NCBI GenBank assembly: GCA_027487695.1
Contig: JAIYDB010000101.1
Location: forward strand, 1 to 55,065
Length of the DNA: 55,065 nt
Origin: Cytophagaceae bacterium
GTDB taxonomy: Bacteria > Bacteroidota > Bacteroidia > Cytophagales > Flexibacteraceae
Reading direction: 5' to 3'
Within the stretch, counting starts at the first letter, position 1, and every line of letters starts with the position of its first letter. Both the position numbers and the translations under genes were made by a program. Positions 18,996 to 27,004 of this stretch are shown one piece after another. The notes below the pieces were generated by a model. That model saw nothing but the letters and a program-made list of their open reading frames with translations, searched no databases and was not told the DNA's origin.

Positions 18996-19397
18996 ATGGA
19001 ATTTGACAACCATTGGCAAAACAATTTTGCTTAGTATAAAATTGCTTTAAAGTCATTAGAGTTAGGGCTAAAATCAAACCAAATATCCGAGCTTGCACAA
19101 GATGGCTTATTGCATCGGTTTGAATTTACTTGGGAATTGGCTTGGCAAACCTTACAAGACGTGCTAGTAAAACGAGTTATTACTACCATTAAAGGTCCAA
19201 ACCCAGTAGTAAAAGAAGCTGGGAACCTTCAAATAATTAGCAATTTGGTTGAGTGGGATAATATGCGCCAAGATAGAAACAGAGCTAGCCATACCTATGA
19301 TGCCGTTATGGTGACTGAAATTGTAAATAAAATTAAATCGGATTACTTGGATTTGTTTTTGGATTTAGAAAAGACTTTGAACAACGAACCTGAGTAA
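18996..19397 (+). pseudogene. HepT/HI0074-like HEPN protein with in-frame TAG at codon 13
   Basis: Read from the ATG at 18996, the frame is MEFDNHWQNNFA, then TAG (19032-19034), then YKIALKSLELGLKSNQ and on to a normal stop at 19397. The family N-terminus (a W-x-x-x-F...ALxxL pattern) lies on both sides of the stop, so the TAG interrupts a conserved region. The intact length would be 133 residues, usual for the nucleotidyltransferase substrate-binding/HepT family. Downstream motifs are DGLLHRFEFTWELAWQTLQD and the HEPN RNase-type R-x4-H (RNRASH, residues 94-99). Reinitiation at a TTG at 19110 would give only 95 residues without the first helix. The following MNT gene overlaps the stop by one base, as in HepT-MntA modules. 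I call it a probable pseudogene; a sequencing error is possible. Confidence 0.8.
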
Positions 19398-19729
19398 TGC
19401 AACAATCTCAAACTTCCTTTCATGCTGTTTCCGATGATATTGAGGGTATTCCAAACCCTTATACACAGAGAATTATCAAGGCATTAGAAGCTAATTTTGT
19501 AGAACATATTGTTGTTTTTGGTAGTAGAGCAAAAGGTAATTTTCACGAAGGTTCAGATATTGATATTTGCTTGTTTGGGAACTTTAGTTTAGCCCAACTT
19601 TGGGAATTGGAAGGTAATATTGATAGACTTGAATTGCCTTGGAAGGTAGATTTACTTGGCTTTCACTTATTAAATTCTGAGGAGCTAAAGGAACATATTA
19701 TGAGGGTGGGTATTCGTTTACAAAAATAA
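19397..19729 (+). CDS. MNT-type minimal nucleotidyltransferase (MntA-like antitoxin)
   Basis: 110 residues with the polymerase-beta-like nucleotidyltransferase signature GSRAKGNFHEGSDID (Gly42-Ser43, Asp54 and Asp56), that is GSx10DxD, preceded by EHIVVF. In HepT-MntA systems such proteins neutralise the HEPN RNase partner by AMP transfer to a tyrosine near the active site (here HTY in the partner). Its ATG shares the A of the partner's TAA stop, so the two are translationally coupled. The antitoxin-like gene looks intact while the partner carries a nonsense codon. A short hairpin follows. Confidence 0.88.
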   Translation: MQQSQTSFHAVSDDIEGIPNPYTQRIIKALEANFVEHIVVFGSRAKGNFHEGSDIDICLFGNFSLAQLWELEGNIDRLELPWKVDLLGFHLLNSEELKEHIMRVGIRLQK

Positions 19730-19746
19730 TTTTATAGATTTGTAAC

Positions 19747-19762
19747 AAGCCTTCAGGCTTTT
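19747..19762 (+). terminator. Weak hairpin after the MNT gene
   Basis: AAGCC-TTCA-GGCTT (19747-19760) is followed by TT. A TAGATTTG at 19735-19742 could be a -7 element for the next gene, in which case this hairpin would sit in that leader; the two readings compete. Confidence 0.4.
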
Positions 19763-19784
19763 AACCGAATAATACATCTCTGAT

Positions 19785-21227
19785 ATGATTAGCAAGAAGT
19801 TAGCTTTTTTGCTGCTTTTTTGTATGCTGCCGTGGTTTGCATACGCGCAGCTGAATATAGTTGTAAATAATGTCCCTGCCAATACGCCCAACGGTGCGGT
19901 TTTGTTTGTTGCTGGTAATTTTAATAGCTGGAATCCATCTGATCCTGCCTATCGATTAACCTTACAAGCCAACGGTGAATATAGCATTACCTTACCAAGT
20001 TCTGTTCGTGGACCAGTCCTGTTCAAATTTACAAGAGGTTCTTGGGCAAGTGTAGAAACCCAAGCTAATGGCAGCCAGCTAGCCGATAGGCGTTATACTA
20101 TTCCAGCAACAGGGCCTTCAAATTACTTAACTAGCATTGCTCGTTGGGAAGATTTAGGTTCTGGCAGTGGCACAGTAGGTGGTTCGGCTACTTTTAATGT
20201 TCGGTTGCTTTCTGATAATTTCAGAATGCCAGAATTGAACAGAAATAGAAGAATTTGGATTTACCTGCCACCAGATTATAGCTCCACCAATTTGCGCTAT
20301 CCTGTAATTTATATGCACGATGGGCAAAATCTGTTTGATAGAAATACCGCTTTCGGCGGAAATGAATGGGAAGTTGATGAGACTCTAAACAGATTGCATA
20401 GCCAAGGCGATTACGGCTGTATAGTTATTGGAATTGACAATGGCGGTACCGATAGAATTGCAGAATATACCCCTTATGCACACCCGCAACATGGTGGTGG
20501 TGATGGCGAGGACTACGTTCGCTTTTTGGTAAATACCTTAAAGCCTTACATTGATAACAATTACCGTACCCTACCAAACAGAGAAAATACAGCCATAATG
20601 GGCAGTAGTTTAGGTGGATTAATTTCACATTATGCCTTAGTTAGGTACCCGAATACTTTTGGAAAGGCAGGTGTGTTTTCGCCTTCTTATTGGTTTAATA
20701 GTAGTATTTATACCACTTCCAGAACTAGCAATAGAGTAGCAGGTAATAAAATGTACTTGCTTATGGGCGGCAGAGAAGGCAGTAGTGCCAACGGTAATGC
20801 TGGTTATGTGCGCGATTTAAAGCGTATGGCCGATACCCTTGCCTTAGCGGGCTATGCAATTGGAAACGAAATTGATACTGTAATTAAAGCGGATGGGCAG
20901 CATAGCGAATGGTTTTGGAAGCGAGAGTTTGCCGAGGCCTACCAATGGTTGTTTAGTGGAATAACCAGCGTTGCTAAATCAAAATCCGATAAGCCAATTC
21001 TTGAAGTATATCCTAATCCTGATACGGAAAATGGCGAAGTGCTTAACGTGGTGCTATCGGCTTGTAATACGCAACACAACCTTGTAATTGTAAATACTGC
21101 GGGTAAAGTAGTTGAAAACAAGGCTATTACGTGTAACAGTACTTTACAAGTAACTACAAAAAACTGGCCTAAAGGTATTTACACTATATCTGCTGGAGTG
21201 GCTACTATTAAGTGGGTAAAGAGGTAA
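19785..21227 (+). CDS. Secreted esterase (Fes/IroE-like alpha/beta hydrolase) with T9SS sorting domain
   Basis: 480 residues: signal peptide (cleavage near AYAQ); an N-terminal beta-domain (about 22-130) with VLFVAGNFNSWNPSD, the look of a CBM20/48-type starch-binding or E-set domain; an esterase domain (about 145-390) starting RRIWIYLPPDY and VIYMHDGQNLFD; and a T9SS sorting domain (about 403-480, LEVYPNPDTENGEV to TIKWVKR). The nucleophile is Ser275 in MGSSLGG; the catalytic His is probably in DGQHSEWFW. Related proteins hydrolyse siderophore or carbohydrate esters; the substrate is not evident. The neighbouring gene converges with only 5 bp between the stops. Confidence 0.88.
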   Translation: MISKKLAFLLLFCMLPWFAYAQLNIVVNNVPANTPNGAVLFVAGNFNSWNPSDPAYRLTLQANGEYSITLPSSVRGPVLFKFTRGSWASVETQANGSQLADRRYTIPATGPSNYLTSIARWEDLGSGSGTVGGSATFNVRLLSDNFRMPELNRNRRIWIYLPPDYSSTNLRYPVIYMHDGQNLFDRNTAFGGNEWEVDETLNRLHSQGDYGCIVIGIDNGGTDRIAEYTPYAHPQHGGGDGEDYVRFLVNTLKPYIDNNYRTLPNRENTAIMGSSLGGLISHYALVRYPNTFGKAGVFSPSYWFNSSIYTTSRTSNRVAGNKMYLLMGGREGSSANGNAGYVRDLKRMADTLALAGYAIGNEIDTVIKADGQHSEWFWKREFAEAYQWLFSGITSVAKSKSDKPILEVYPNPDTENGEVLNVVLSACNTQHNLVIVNTAGKVVENKAITCNSTLQVTTKNWPKGIYTISAGVATIKWVKR

Positions 21228-21232
21228 ATTAT

Positions 21233-21898
21233 CTACCACTTTCGACTATATCCAAACTGGAAAAAACCCGTTGAACCTAATGATAGGTTTAAGTATGCTG
21301 CATTTTTATTGCCAAATCTGAAGGCAAGGGGCTGTATTTCTCCTGATGGAATAGGAATGATATATGTATTGTTACCACTTGTAGGGTAATATATAGTTCC
21401 TAAGTATGGGTTATTGGAACGTTCTTCCTCATGAACAATTGCCAAGCCTAATCCGAATTTAAAACTTAAACTGTAGTTGCGCCTTGAGATGAATTTGTAT
21501 TCTAAGCCCCAAATGTTAGAGTATATTCCTTGGTAATCAGTGTAATAGTGAAAATCGGTATTGTTTCTTTTTCGAGCAAATTCTAGCAGCAATGAAGTGT
21601 ACCAGCTCCAATCGCCTTGTTTAATTTGCTTTTTGTAGGTTATAAGTAAAGGCAAAGCCTTTGAGTTTGCCTCCTTACTTCTAAGGAAAAAGCTCGTATA
21701 TGAAGGTTTAAACCTTTCAATATTACCATTTGCCCAAGCAAAATCGCCAAGGGTGAAAAGTCCAGTTCCTATTTCTAAATACCGTTCTTTCTTTAAAGAA
21801 TCAGGATTTTGGGCATATAATTCTGCGTATACGAACACCAATAAAGTAATTAAACCTAAGCGCATACAGTTCATACGAATTAGTTTTATTCTAATCAA
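21233..21898 (-). CDS. Small exported protein, probable outer-membrane barrel
   Basis: 221 residues, family not recognised. After a signal peptide (MRLGLITLLVFVYAELYAQ region) come repeated amphipathic strands: LLLEFARKRN, GLEYKFIS, YSLSFKFGLGLAIVH, AAYLNLSLGSTGFFQFGYS. The protein ends with RKW, an aromatic end fitting a beta-barrel. Several in-frame ATGs exist; the one at 21874 (MNCMRLGL) gives a more normal signal peptide than the one at 21898. Convergent with the esterase gene. Confidence 0.7.
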   Translation of the reverse strand: MIRIKLIRMNCMRLGLITLLVFVYAELYAQNPDSLKKERYLEIGTGLFTLGDFAWANGNIERFKPSYTSFFLRSKEANSKALPLLITYKKQIKQGDWSWYTSLLLEFARKRNNTDFHYYTDYQGIYSNIWGLEYKFISRRNYSLSFKFGLGLAIVHEEERSNNPYLGTIYYPTSGNNTYIIPIPSGEIQPLAFRFGNKNAAYLNLSLGSTGFFQFGYSRKW

Positions 21899-21909
21899 AT
21901 ATAATTAAA

Positions 21910-21939
21910 AAGGGTGATATTTTTACAAATATCACCCTT
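21910..21939 (-). terminator. Rho-independent terminator of the GH3 gene
   Basis: AAGGGTGATATTT (21910-21922) pairs perfectly with AAATATCACCCTT (21927-21939) around TTAC. On the minus strand TTTAATTAT follows. Confidence 0.88.
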
Positions 21940-21961
21940 GTAAATTTGTATTACATATAAA

Positions 21962-23533
21962 CTATTCAGTAACCTCTGCACCTAAGCCATTTTCTTTCAA
22001 AAAGGTATTCCAAAGTTCTAGCTGGGTTTTCTTGAGTACCCTCGGGAATTTGTTTTGACCGCCTTCTTTTCCAAGTTTTTCTTTCATAAAGCGGTAAAAA
22101 TCAGACGATGAGAGCACCGTGATTTTGAGGTATTTTAAAGGGCCTTTCCTTTCAACGGCATAATCGTCGTTTAGAACAGAAAGCTCTTTGTCTAATAATT
22201 CCAAAGCTTTGTTTTTATCAAAACTATCGTCAGACCCTACATACCAATGGTGGGTAAATTCACTATTGCCTTTGTTGTTACTTCCGGCAACTGCATATTC
22301 TCTAATGGTAATATTCATTTGCTCTTGCACTTTGGTAAGCGCATGATCCATATTATCCATACTGAGGTGTTCACCGCATAATGAAATATAGTGTTTTGTG
22401 CGTCCTACAATCTTTATTTCTGCTTTGGCAACATTGCTAAAGCGCACCACATCGCCAATCATATAGCGCCAAGCACCTGCATTGGTACTTAGTAATATGG
22501 CATAATCTACCCCTTCCTGCACCTGATTAACCATATAGGTTTTAGGGTTGGCTACAAGCTCACCATCTTGGGTAAAGTTTTCGTCGTTAAAAGGGATAAA
22601 CTCTAAGAACAAACCATTATCTAATACCAAACGCATATCGGTATTAGGCTCCGCTTGGTAGGCTATAAAGCCTTCGCTAGCCAAATAGGTTTCCAGATAA
22701 AGTAGTGGCTTACCTAGCACCGCATCAAACCCTTTTCTGTAAGGCTCTATGCTCACCCCACCAAAACAAAATATGGTAAGGTTAGGCCATATTTCGTGGA
22801 TGTTTTTAACGTTGTAGTGCTTTATTATCTTTTCAATCAGAATCAGATTCCAAGCAGGGCTGCCTGCAATTACACCAATATCCCAATCTTTAGCCTTTAA
22901 GGTAATTTCTTCAAGCTTTTCTGACCAATTACTAATCTTGCTAATTCTTGCACCTGGCTTATAATAGTTGGTAAACCAAGTAGGTATTTTTTTTGCCTGA
23001 ATACCACTTAAATCGCCATCGTAATAGGTTCCTCTATTATTAAGTTTAGTGCTACCACCAAGCATTAAAACGCCAGTTGTAAAAACATCGGTTGGTAAAT
23101 CTTTATAATGAGCAAGTGTAAGTATTTGCCTAACACTAGTTTTCTGATTAGATCTTATTAAGTCCCTTGTTATAGGAATATGTTTGGTGCTTGCCTCGGA
23201 GGTTCCGCTACTTAGTGCAAAATACTTGATGGCACCTGGCCAAGCAACATCTTCCTGACCTTCTAAGTTCTTATGCCACCAATGCTTCGCCATTTCGTTG
23301 TATGAAAAAATGGGAACATTCTTCTTAAAATGGTAGTAAAACTCAGCACCATCACGCTCATAGGCTTTGAGGATATTCTTAAAGCCATATTGCTGACCAA
23401 ATTGGGTGTCTTCGGCTTTATCTAATAATTTTCTGAGGGTATTTTGTTGTTGTATAAAAGGGCTGCCTTTAGGTAGTTTAACCTTATTGCTAAGCTGGAT
23501 GCCTTTTTTTACTATAGAGCCTATTATTGACAT
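21962..23533 (-). CDS. GH3-family acyl-adenylate synthetase
   Basis: 523 residues related to the plant auxin-responsive GH3 acyl-acid amido synthetases of the ANL superfamily, which adenylate a carboxylate and transfer it to an amine. ATP-binding motif 1 is SSGTSEASTKHIPIT; later elements are GGVSIEPYRKG, YLASEGFIA (ATP-binding motif 2 region) and YMIGDVVRF (the D of motif 3), with a C-terminal lid (IVGRTKHYISLCGEHLS). Cytosolic, no signal peptide. Bacteroidota commonly carry one such gene, with no established substrate. It is a single gene with its own promoter and terminator. Confidence 0.9.
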   Translation of the reverse strand: MSIIGSIVKKGIQLSNKVKLPKGSPFIQQQNTLRKLLDKAEDTQFGQQYGFKNILKAYERDGAEFYYHFKKNVPIFSYNEMAKHWWHKNLEGQEDVAWPGAIKYFALSSGTSEASTKHIPITRDLIRSNQKTSVRQILTLAHYKDLPTDVFTTGVLMLGGSTKLNNRGTYYDGDLSGIQAKKIPTWFTNYYKPGARISKISNWSEKLEEITLKAKDWDIGVIAGSPAWNLILIEKIIKHYNVKNIHEIWPNLTIFCFGGVSIEPYRKGFDAVLGKPLLYLETYLASEGFIAYQAEPNTDMRLVLDNGLFLEFIPFNDENFTQDGELVANPKTYMVNQVQEGVDYAILLSTNAGAWRYMIGDVVRFSNVAKAEIKIVGRTKHYISLCGEHLSMDNMDHALTKVQEQMNITIREYAVAGSNNKGNSEFTHHWYVGSDDSFDKNKALELLDKELSVLNDDYAVERKGPLKYLKITVLSSSDFYRFMKEKLGKEGGQNKFPRVLKKTQLELWNTFLKENGLGAEVTE

Positions 23534-23627
23534 TTAACGTAAAATGCTAATTTAAAACTATAAAACTGATAAGTCCTAAAACTTATTATCTGGTTCAAAT
23601 AGTGGTGCAAGGCTATTTGGGTAAACG

Positions 23628-23658
23628 CAAATATACAAGGATAGCCCTACTAAACAAG
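23628..23658 (-). promoter_or_regulatory. Promoter of the GH3 gene
   Basis: On the minus strand CTTG (23658-23655), a 19-bp spacer, then TATATTTG (23635-23628). The leader would be about 90 nt. Confidence 0.6.
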
Positions 23659-23855
23659 GAAATACTAGTAGTGCTGTTGTTGTGTTTTGATTTTTATTTT
23701 GAAAATACATGAGATTAAAAAATAAATATAATGAATTTTTGTTTATTACAAAATTATATTACGCATTATGTCTGTATGGTTATTGCTTAGCCTAAAATCT
23801 TACAATCTTTGGAGAGTAAAAGGGGTATTGTATTATTAAGTATTAACCAATAAAA
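23659..23855. other. AT-rich spacer, nothing recognised
   Basis: It lies between the GH3 promoter and the terminator of the AT-hook gene. No open frame of coding character, repeat or RNA motif was seen. Confidence 0.5.
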
Positions 23856-23887
23856 AAAGGTCTTTAGTTGTGAAGCTAAAGACCTTT
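23856..23887 (-). terminator. Rho-independent terminator of the AT-hook gene
   Basis: AAAGGTCTTTAG (23856-23867) pairs with CTAAAGACCTTT (23876-23887) around an 8-nt loop. On the minus strand TTTTATTGG follows. Confidence 0.88.
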
Positions 23888-23908
23888 GTAATGCAATTAA
23901 ATTGCTAA

Positions 23909-24442
23909 TTATTTCTTGCTGTATAGTTTAATACGAGCATCTGAAGCTAGTTTTTTAGTGTTTACAGAATTGGTTTTTTCCATTTCCATTAAAGTAATGT
24001 AAACACCACGCTCAATTTGAGCAGTAAATTCAACTGGTAAACCATGGTGATTGATGTACATACCAGCAATTTCATTTTTCGTTTTTGGTTCAGCAGTCAA
24101 AGCCGATGCTGTGAAAGCAGCAACATCTGACATGTTTAAACGAATTTTATTAGGGCTTTTTGGCTTCTTAGCTTTAGCAGCCTTTGGAGCCTTAGGTGCT
24201 TTAGGAGCTTTAGGCTCAGCAGGAGCGGCTGCACTAGCAGCAACTGCATTCTTTTTAGGACGACCACGCTTTCCTCCTTTGCTAGCAGCGGTAGCTGGAG
24301 CAGTAATGGCAGCTACAGAAGCTGGAGCAGTAGTAGTACCAAAACGAGCAATTAAAGAATCGATTGACTTTAGAGTTTCTTCGTGCTCTGCAATTACTTG
24401 GGCACGCATTACTTGTAAGTTTTGTAAATAGCTATTAGCCAT
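23909..24442 (-). CDS. AT-hook, Lys/Ala/Pro-rich nucleoid-type DNA-binding protein
   Basis: 177 residues. Residues 1-35 are helical (LQVMRAQVIAEHEETLKSID). An Ala/Thr-rich linker leads to KGGKRGRPKKNA, a canonical AT-hook (GRP core flanked by Lys/Arg) at about 57-65. Then comes a histone-H1-like basic stretch of repeated KAP units (about 78-98). The C-terminal 80 residues (LNMSDVAAFTASALTAEPK to LASDARIKLYSKK) look like a small helical, winged-helix-like domain. It probably binds AT-rich minor groove and acts as a chromatin organiser or global regulator. The frame is complete. It has a terminator and a long AT-rich upstream region. Confidence 0.85.
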   Translation of the reverse strand: MANSYLQNLQVMRAQVIAEHEETLKSIDSLIARFGTTTAPASVAAITAPATAASKGGKRGRPKKNAVAASAAAPAEPKAPKAPKAPKAAKAKKPKSPNKIRLNMSDVAAFTASALTAEPKTKNEIAGMYINHHGLPVEFTAQIERGVYITLMEMEKTNSVNTKKLASDARIKLYSKK

Positions 24443-24880
24443 GTCAGATGAAAGTTAAGAATTAGTTAGTGTGTGATTCTGAGTACAAATAAAATTAATT
24501 ATTTTTATATATACATTATGTTGTATGTAAATAATTACCAATATTTTTCAGTTTTTGGTAAATACCTGCCTTTCTGGCATCTGTAGCTGTATATAATTGT
24601 TAATTGAATACTTGTAATGCATAGTTTGGGCTTTATTTGTTTTTAATGTTTGCCTTTCATTTATACTTATTAGCTCTTTATTGGTCTTGAAATTGGATTA
24701 ATATGGTTTGTGAATCGGTACTTTAAATGGTTTTTTGATAATTTTTCTTAATCTGCAAAGGTCTTTAAATAGACTAAAGTTAGTTTTATTAGGTATTTGC
24801 CCACTGTTCATATGCTTAAGAAATAGACCTATTGAATTGTGAGCGTTGAAAAGTTGGCGTTAAGTTTATTTCATATTTAA
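24443..24880. other. Long AT-rich intergenic region
   Basis: 438 bp of AT-rich DNA between the divergent AT-hook and helicase genes. A loose -7-like TTTATTTG lies on the minus strand shortly upstream of the AT-hook gene. No coding frame or RNA motif is convincing. Such DNA could itself be an AT-hook target, which is only a suggestion. Confidence 0.4.
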
Positions 24881-24911
24881 TTAGGTAAGGCAGAAATAAT
24901 GCCTACCTTTG
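24881..24911 (+). promoter_or_regulatory. Promoter of the DEAD-box helicase leader
   Basis: TTAG (24881-24884), a 19-bp spacer, then TACCTTTG (24904-24911). The -7 element is identical to that of the SRP RNA promoter. Confidence 0.7.
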
Positions 24912-24917
24912 CATCAC

Positions 24918-25138
24918 TTGTTCTGAGTACAGATTGGGTTGGGTTCTGCCAAAAGGGAAAGTGCAGAGAACGGCTTTATGGGTTGCGAAGGGCAGGTATG
25001 TGGAAAGCACACAGGTTCCTAACCTAGAAATTATTTGGGTTCCAAGTTGTTGCTCTCTACGGAGAGGTAAAGTAAAACAACAAAAACAAAAGAATTATTG
25101 ATTGGCATTTTTATGCTGGTTAATGCAAAACAAATTAA
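24918..25138 (+). promoter_or_regulatory. Structured 5' leader of the DEAD-box helicase gene (possible cis-regulatory RNA)
   Basis: About 220 nt between a strong promoter and the start codon. Several helices can be drawn: GTTCTGC (24943-24949) with GCAGAGAAC (24963-24971); TGTG/CACA around GAAAG (24999-25011); AGGTT/AACCT around CCT (25013-25025); and CTCTC-TACG-GAGAG (25053-25066), a UNCG tetraloop, inside GTTGTT/AACAAC (25046-25081). CTGCC (24946-24950) can instead pair with GGCAG (24991-24995), which would break the first helix. No terminator separates it from the gene. Long leaders on cold-shock DEAD-box mRNAs are known in other bacteria; a role here is inference. It does not match RNase P RNA, tmRNA or SRP RNA. 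Confidence 0.6.
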
Positions 25139-26863
25139 ATGGAAAAATTATTGTTCGCAGATCTTCCCCTATCGGTTGAAGTGAAGCAAGCCCTTGAGGC
25201 GATGGGTTTTGAAGAAGCTACACCCATTCAAGCTCAGGCAATTCCGCTGGTATTCCGTGGTGCCGATATTATTGGACAGGCGGCAACTGGTACCGGCAAA
25301 ACAGGAGCTTTTGGTATTCCTGCAATTGAGTTGATTGATGTAAAATCATCTAACACACAAGCGGTTATCCTTACTCCAACAAGAGAACTTGCTGTACAAG
25401 TAAGTGAAGAATTAAAGAAAATTGCTCAGTTCAAAAGAGGTCTTACTATTGGCGCTATCTATGGTGGCGAAAGTATTGATAGGCAAATTAGAGCGCTAAA
25501 AAGTGGTTTACACATTGTTGTAGGTACCCCAGGCAGAGTAATTGACCACTTAGAACGTGGTACACTTCAATTAGATAACACCGAAATGGTGGTGCTAGAT
25601 GAAGCAGATGAAATGTTGAACATGGGTTTCCGCGACGATATTGAATATATCTTAGGAAAACTTCCACAGGCTCACCAAACTTTATTGTTCTCTGCAACAA
25701 TGAGTAAGGATATTATGAACCTGACCAAGAAATACCAATATGAGCCTCAGATTGTTAAGTTAACAAAGGCGGAAAATGGTAATCCTAATATCCAACAGTT
25801 CTACTACAAAATGCACAGCCGTAAGAAAATGGATGCATTGGGTAAATTGATGGAGTTCCACAACATTAACCTAGGTATTGTATTCTGTAATACAAAACGT
25901 ATGGTTGATGAGTTGGTTGAAAACTTACAGATGCGTGGTATCCCTGCTGAAGGTTTACACGGCGATATGCAACAGAATAAGCGTAACGTAGTAATGGGCA
26001 AATTCCGTAAGGGTGGCCTTAAGCTATTAGTTGCTACCGATGTTGCTGCAAGAGGTATTGATGTAGATGATATTGAAGCAGTATTCAACTACGATTTACC
26101 AATGGACGATGAGTTCTATACTCACCGTATTGGTAGAACGGCACGTGCAGGCAAGAGCGGTATAAGCTTTAGCTTCGTATCTGACAGAGATAACTCTCGT
26201 TTGTATGATATTATGCGCTATACCAATATGAAAATTATTGAAGCGCAAGTGCCATCTGATGAGCAAATTGCAGTTGGTAAATTAGCTAAGTTCAAAGAAG
26301 GTATCTTAGAAGATGCTGCCGATGAAGCTTCATTAACTTATTTCCGAACTATGCTTGCTAACTTTGAAGCAGAAGGCATAAGTGCAGAATTGATTGCTAC
26401 CGTTCTTTTAAAGCGTAACTTAGATTTCGTTAAAAAGGCTGAAGAAAATAGAGATAGAGAACCAAGGTTTGAAAGAAGCGACCGTGGTGATAGACCTGAG
26501 CGCAGGGATAGACCTGAGCGTGGCGACAGACCAGAACGCAGAGACAGACCTGAGCGTGGCGATAGACCTGAACGTGGCGAACGTGCTCCGGGTTCTGTAC
26601 GCTTAAGCGATGAAGGTATGGTAAGACTTTTCTTTAGCGTAGGCCGCAGAGATAAAGTAAGACCAGGCGATTTAGTAGGTGCCATTGCTGGCGAAACTAA
26701 TATCCCAGGCAATAGCATTGGCAATATCGATATCTTCGATAAGTATAGCTTTGTAGAAGTTCCGGCTGAAATGGCTGAAACGGTTCTTCAAGTGATGGAT
26801 AACAACATGATTAGAAGAAAGAAAGTAAACGTAGAAATTGCTAAAATGGAACCAGCTATATAA
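25139..26863 (+). CDS. deaD: DEAD-box ATP-dependent RNA helicase (DeaD/CsdA type)
   Basis: 574 residues. Helicase core: Q-motif GFEEATPIQAQAIP, motif I ATGTGKT (Lys54), Ia PTREL, Ib TPGR, II DEAD (154-157), III SAT, V ARGIDV, VI HRIGRTARAG. Residues about 440-490 are a basic linker of repeated RPER(R/G)D units (six or so, encoded by a short imperfect tandem repeat near 26490-26580). The C-terminus (about 500-570, RLFFSVGRRDKVRPGDLVGA to MIRRKKVNVEIA) is a DbpA/CsdA-type RNA-binding RRM. The protein unwinds structured RNA in ribosome assembly and mRNA decay, mainly at low temperature. The gene has its own promoter, the structured leader and a strong terminator. Confidence 0.94.
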   Translation: MEKLLFADLPLSVEVKQALEAMGFEEATPIQAQAIPLVFRGADIIGQAATGTGKTGAFGIPAIELIDVKSSNTQAVILTPTRELAVQVSEELKKIAQFKRGLTIGAIYGGESIDRQIRALKSGLHIVVGTPGRVIDHLERGTLQLDNTEMVVLDEADEMLNMGFRDDIEYILGKLPQAHQTLLFSATMSKDIMNLTKKYQYEPQIVKLTKAENGNPNIQQFYYKMHSRKKMDALGKLMEFHNINLGIVFCNTKRMVDELVENLQMRGIPAEGLHGDMQQNKRNVVMGKFRKGGLKLLVATDVAARGIDVDDIEAVFNYDLPMDDEFYTHRIGRTARAGKSGISFSFVSDRDNSRLYDIMRYTNMKIIEAQVPSDEQIAVGKLAKFKEGILEDAADEASLTYFRTMLANFEAEGISAELIATVLLKRNLDFVKKAEENRDREPRFERSDRGDRPERRDRPERGDRPERRDRPERGDRPERGERAPGSVRLSDEGMVRLFFSVGRRDKVRPGDLVGAIAGETNIPGNSIGNIDIFDKYSFVEVPAEMAETVLQVMDNNMIRRKKVNVEIAKMEPAI

Positions 26864-26887
26864 GCTTCTACCATAAAGTTAATTCGT

Positions 26888-26911
26888 AAAGGCAGCCAAT
26901 TGGCTGCCTTT
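26888..26911 (+). terminator. Rho-independent terminator of deaD
   Basis: AAAGGCAGCC and GGCTGCCTTT pair perfectly around AATT, followed by TATTTTTATG. Confidence 0.92.
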
Positions 26912-27004
26912 TATTTTTATGATTTGAAGTAAATTACCCTCATTGCTTATATTGCTAGCAAATATTAAATTTCGACCCCATAGCACCTAAACTAAAAACC
27001 AGCA

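Noticed and set aside
19110-19397. Short HEPN gene starting at TTG 19110 as the native gene
   Set aside because: Family-like sequence continues upstream in frame past a TAG to an ATG, so a nonsense codon in a longer gene explains it better.
24978-25022. Small upstream frame (14 residues) in the deaD leader
   Set aside because: It has no ribosome-binding or amino-acid-bias signature and runs through predicted hairpins; a chance frame is more likely.
24904-25100. deaD leader as RNase P RNA, tmRNA or 6S RNA
   Set aside because: The conserved core sequences of RNase P RNA and tmRNA are missing, no closing long-range helix typical of 6S is evident, and no terminator separates it from the helicase gene.
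26480-26590. Short repeats in the helicase gene as a mobile or phase-variable tract
   Set aside because: They encode the RPER(R/G)D basic linker common in DEAD-box proteins; units are imperfect and multiples of three, so no frame switching is implied.
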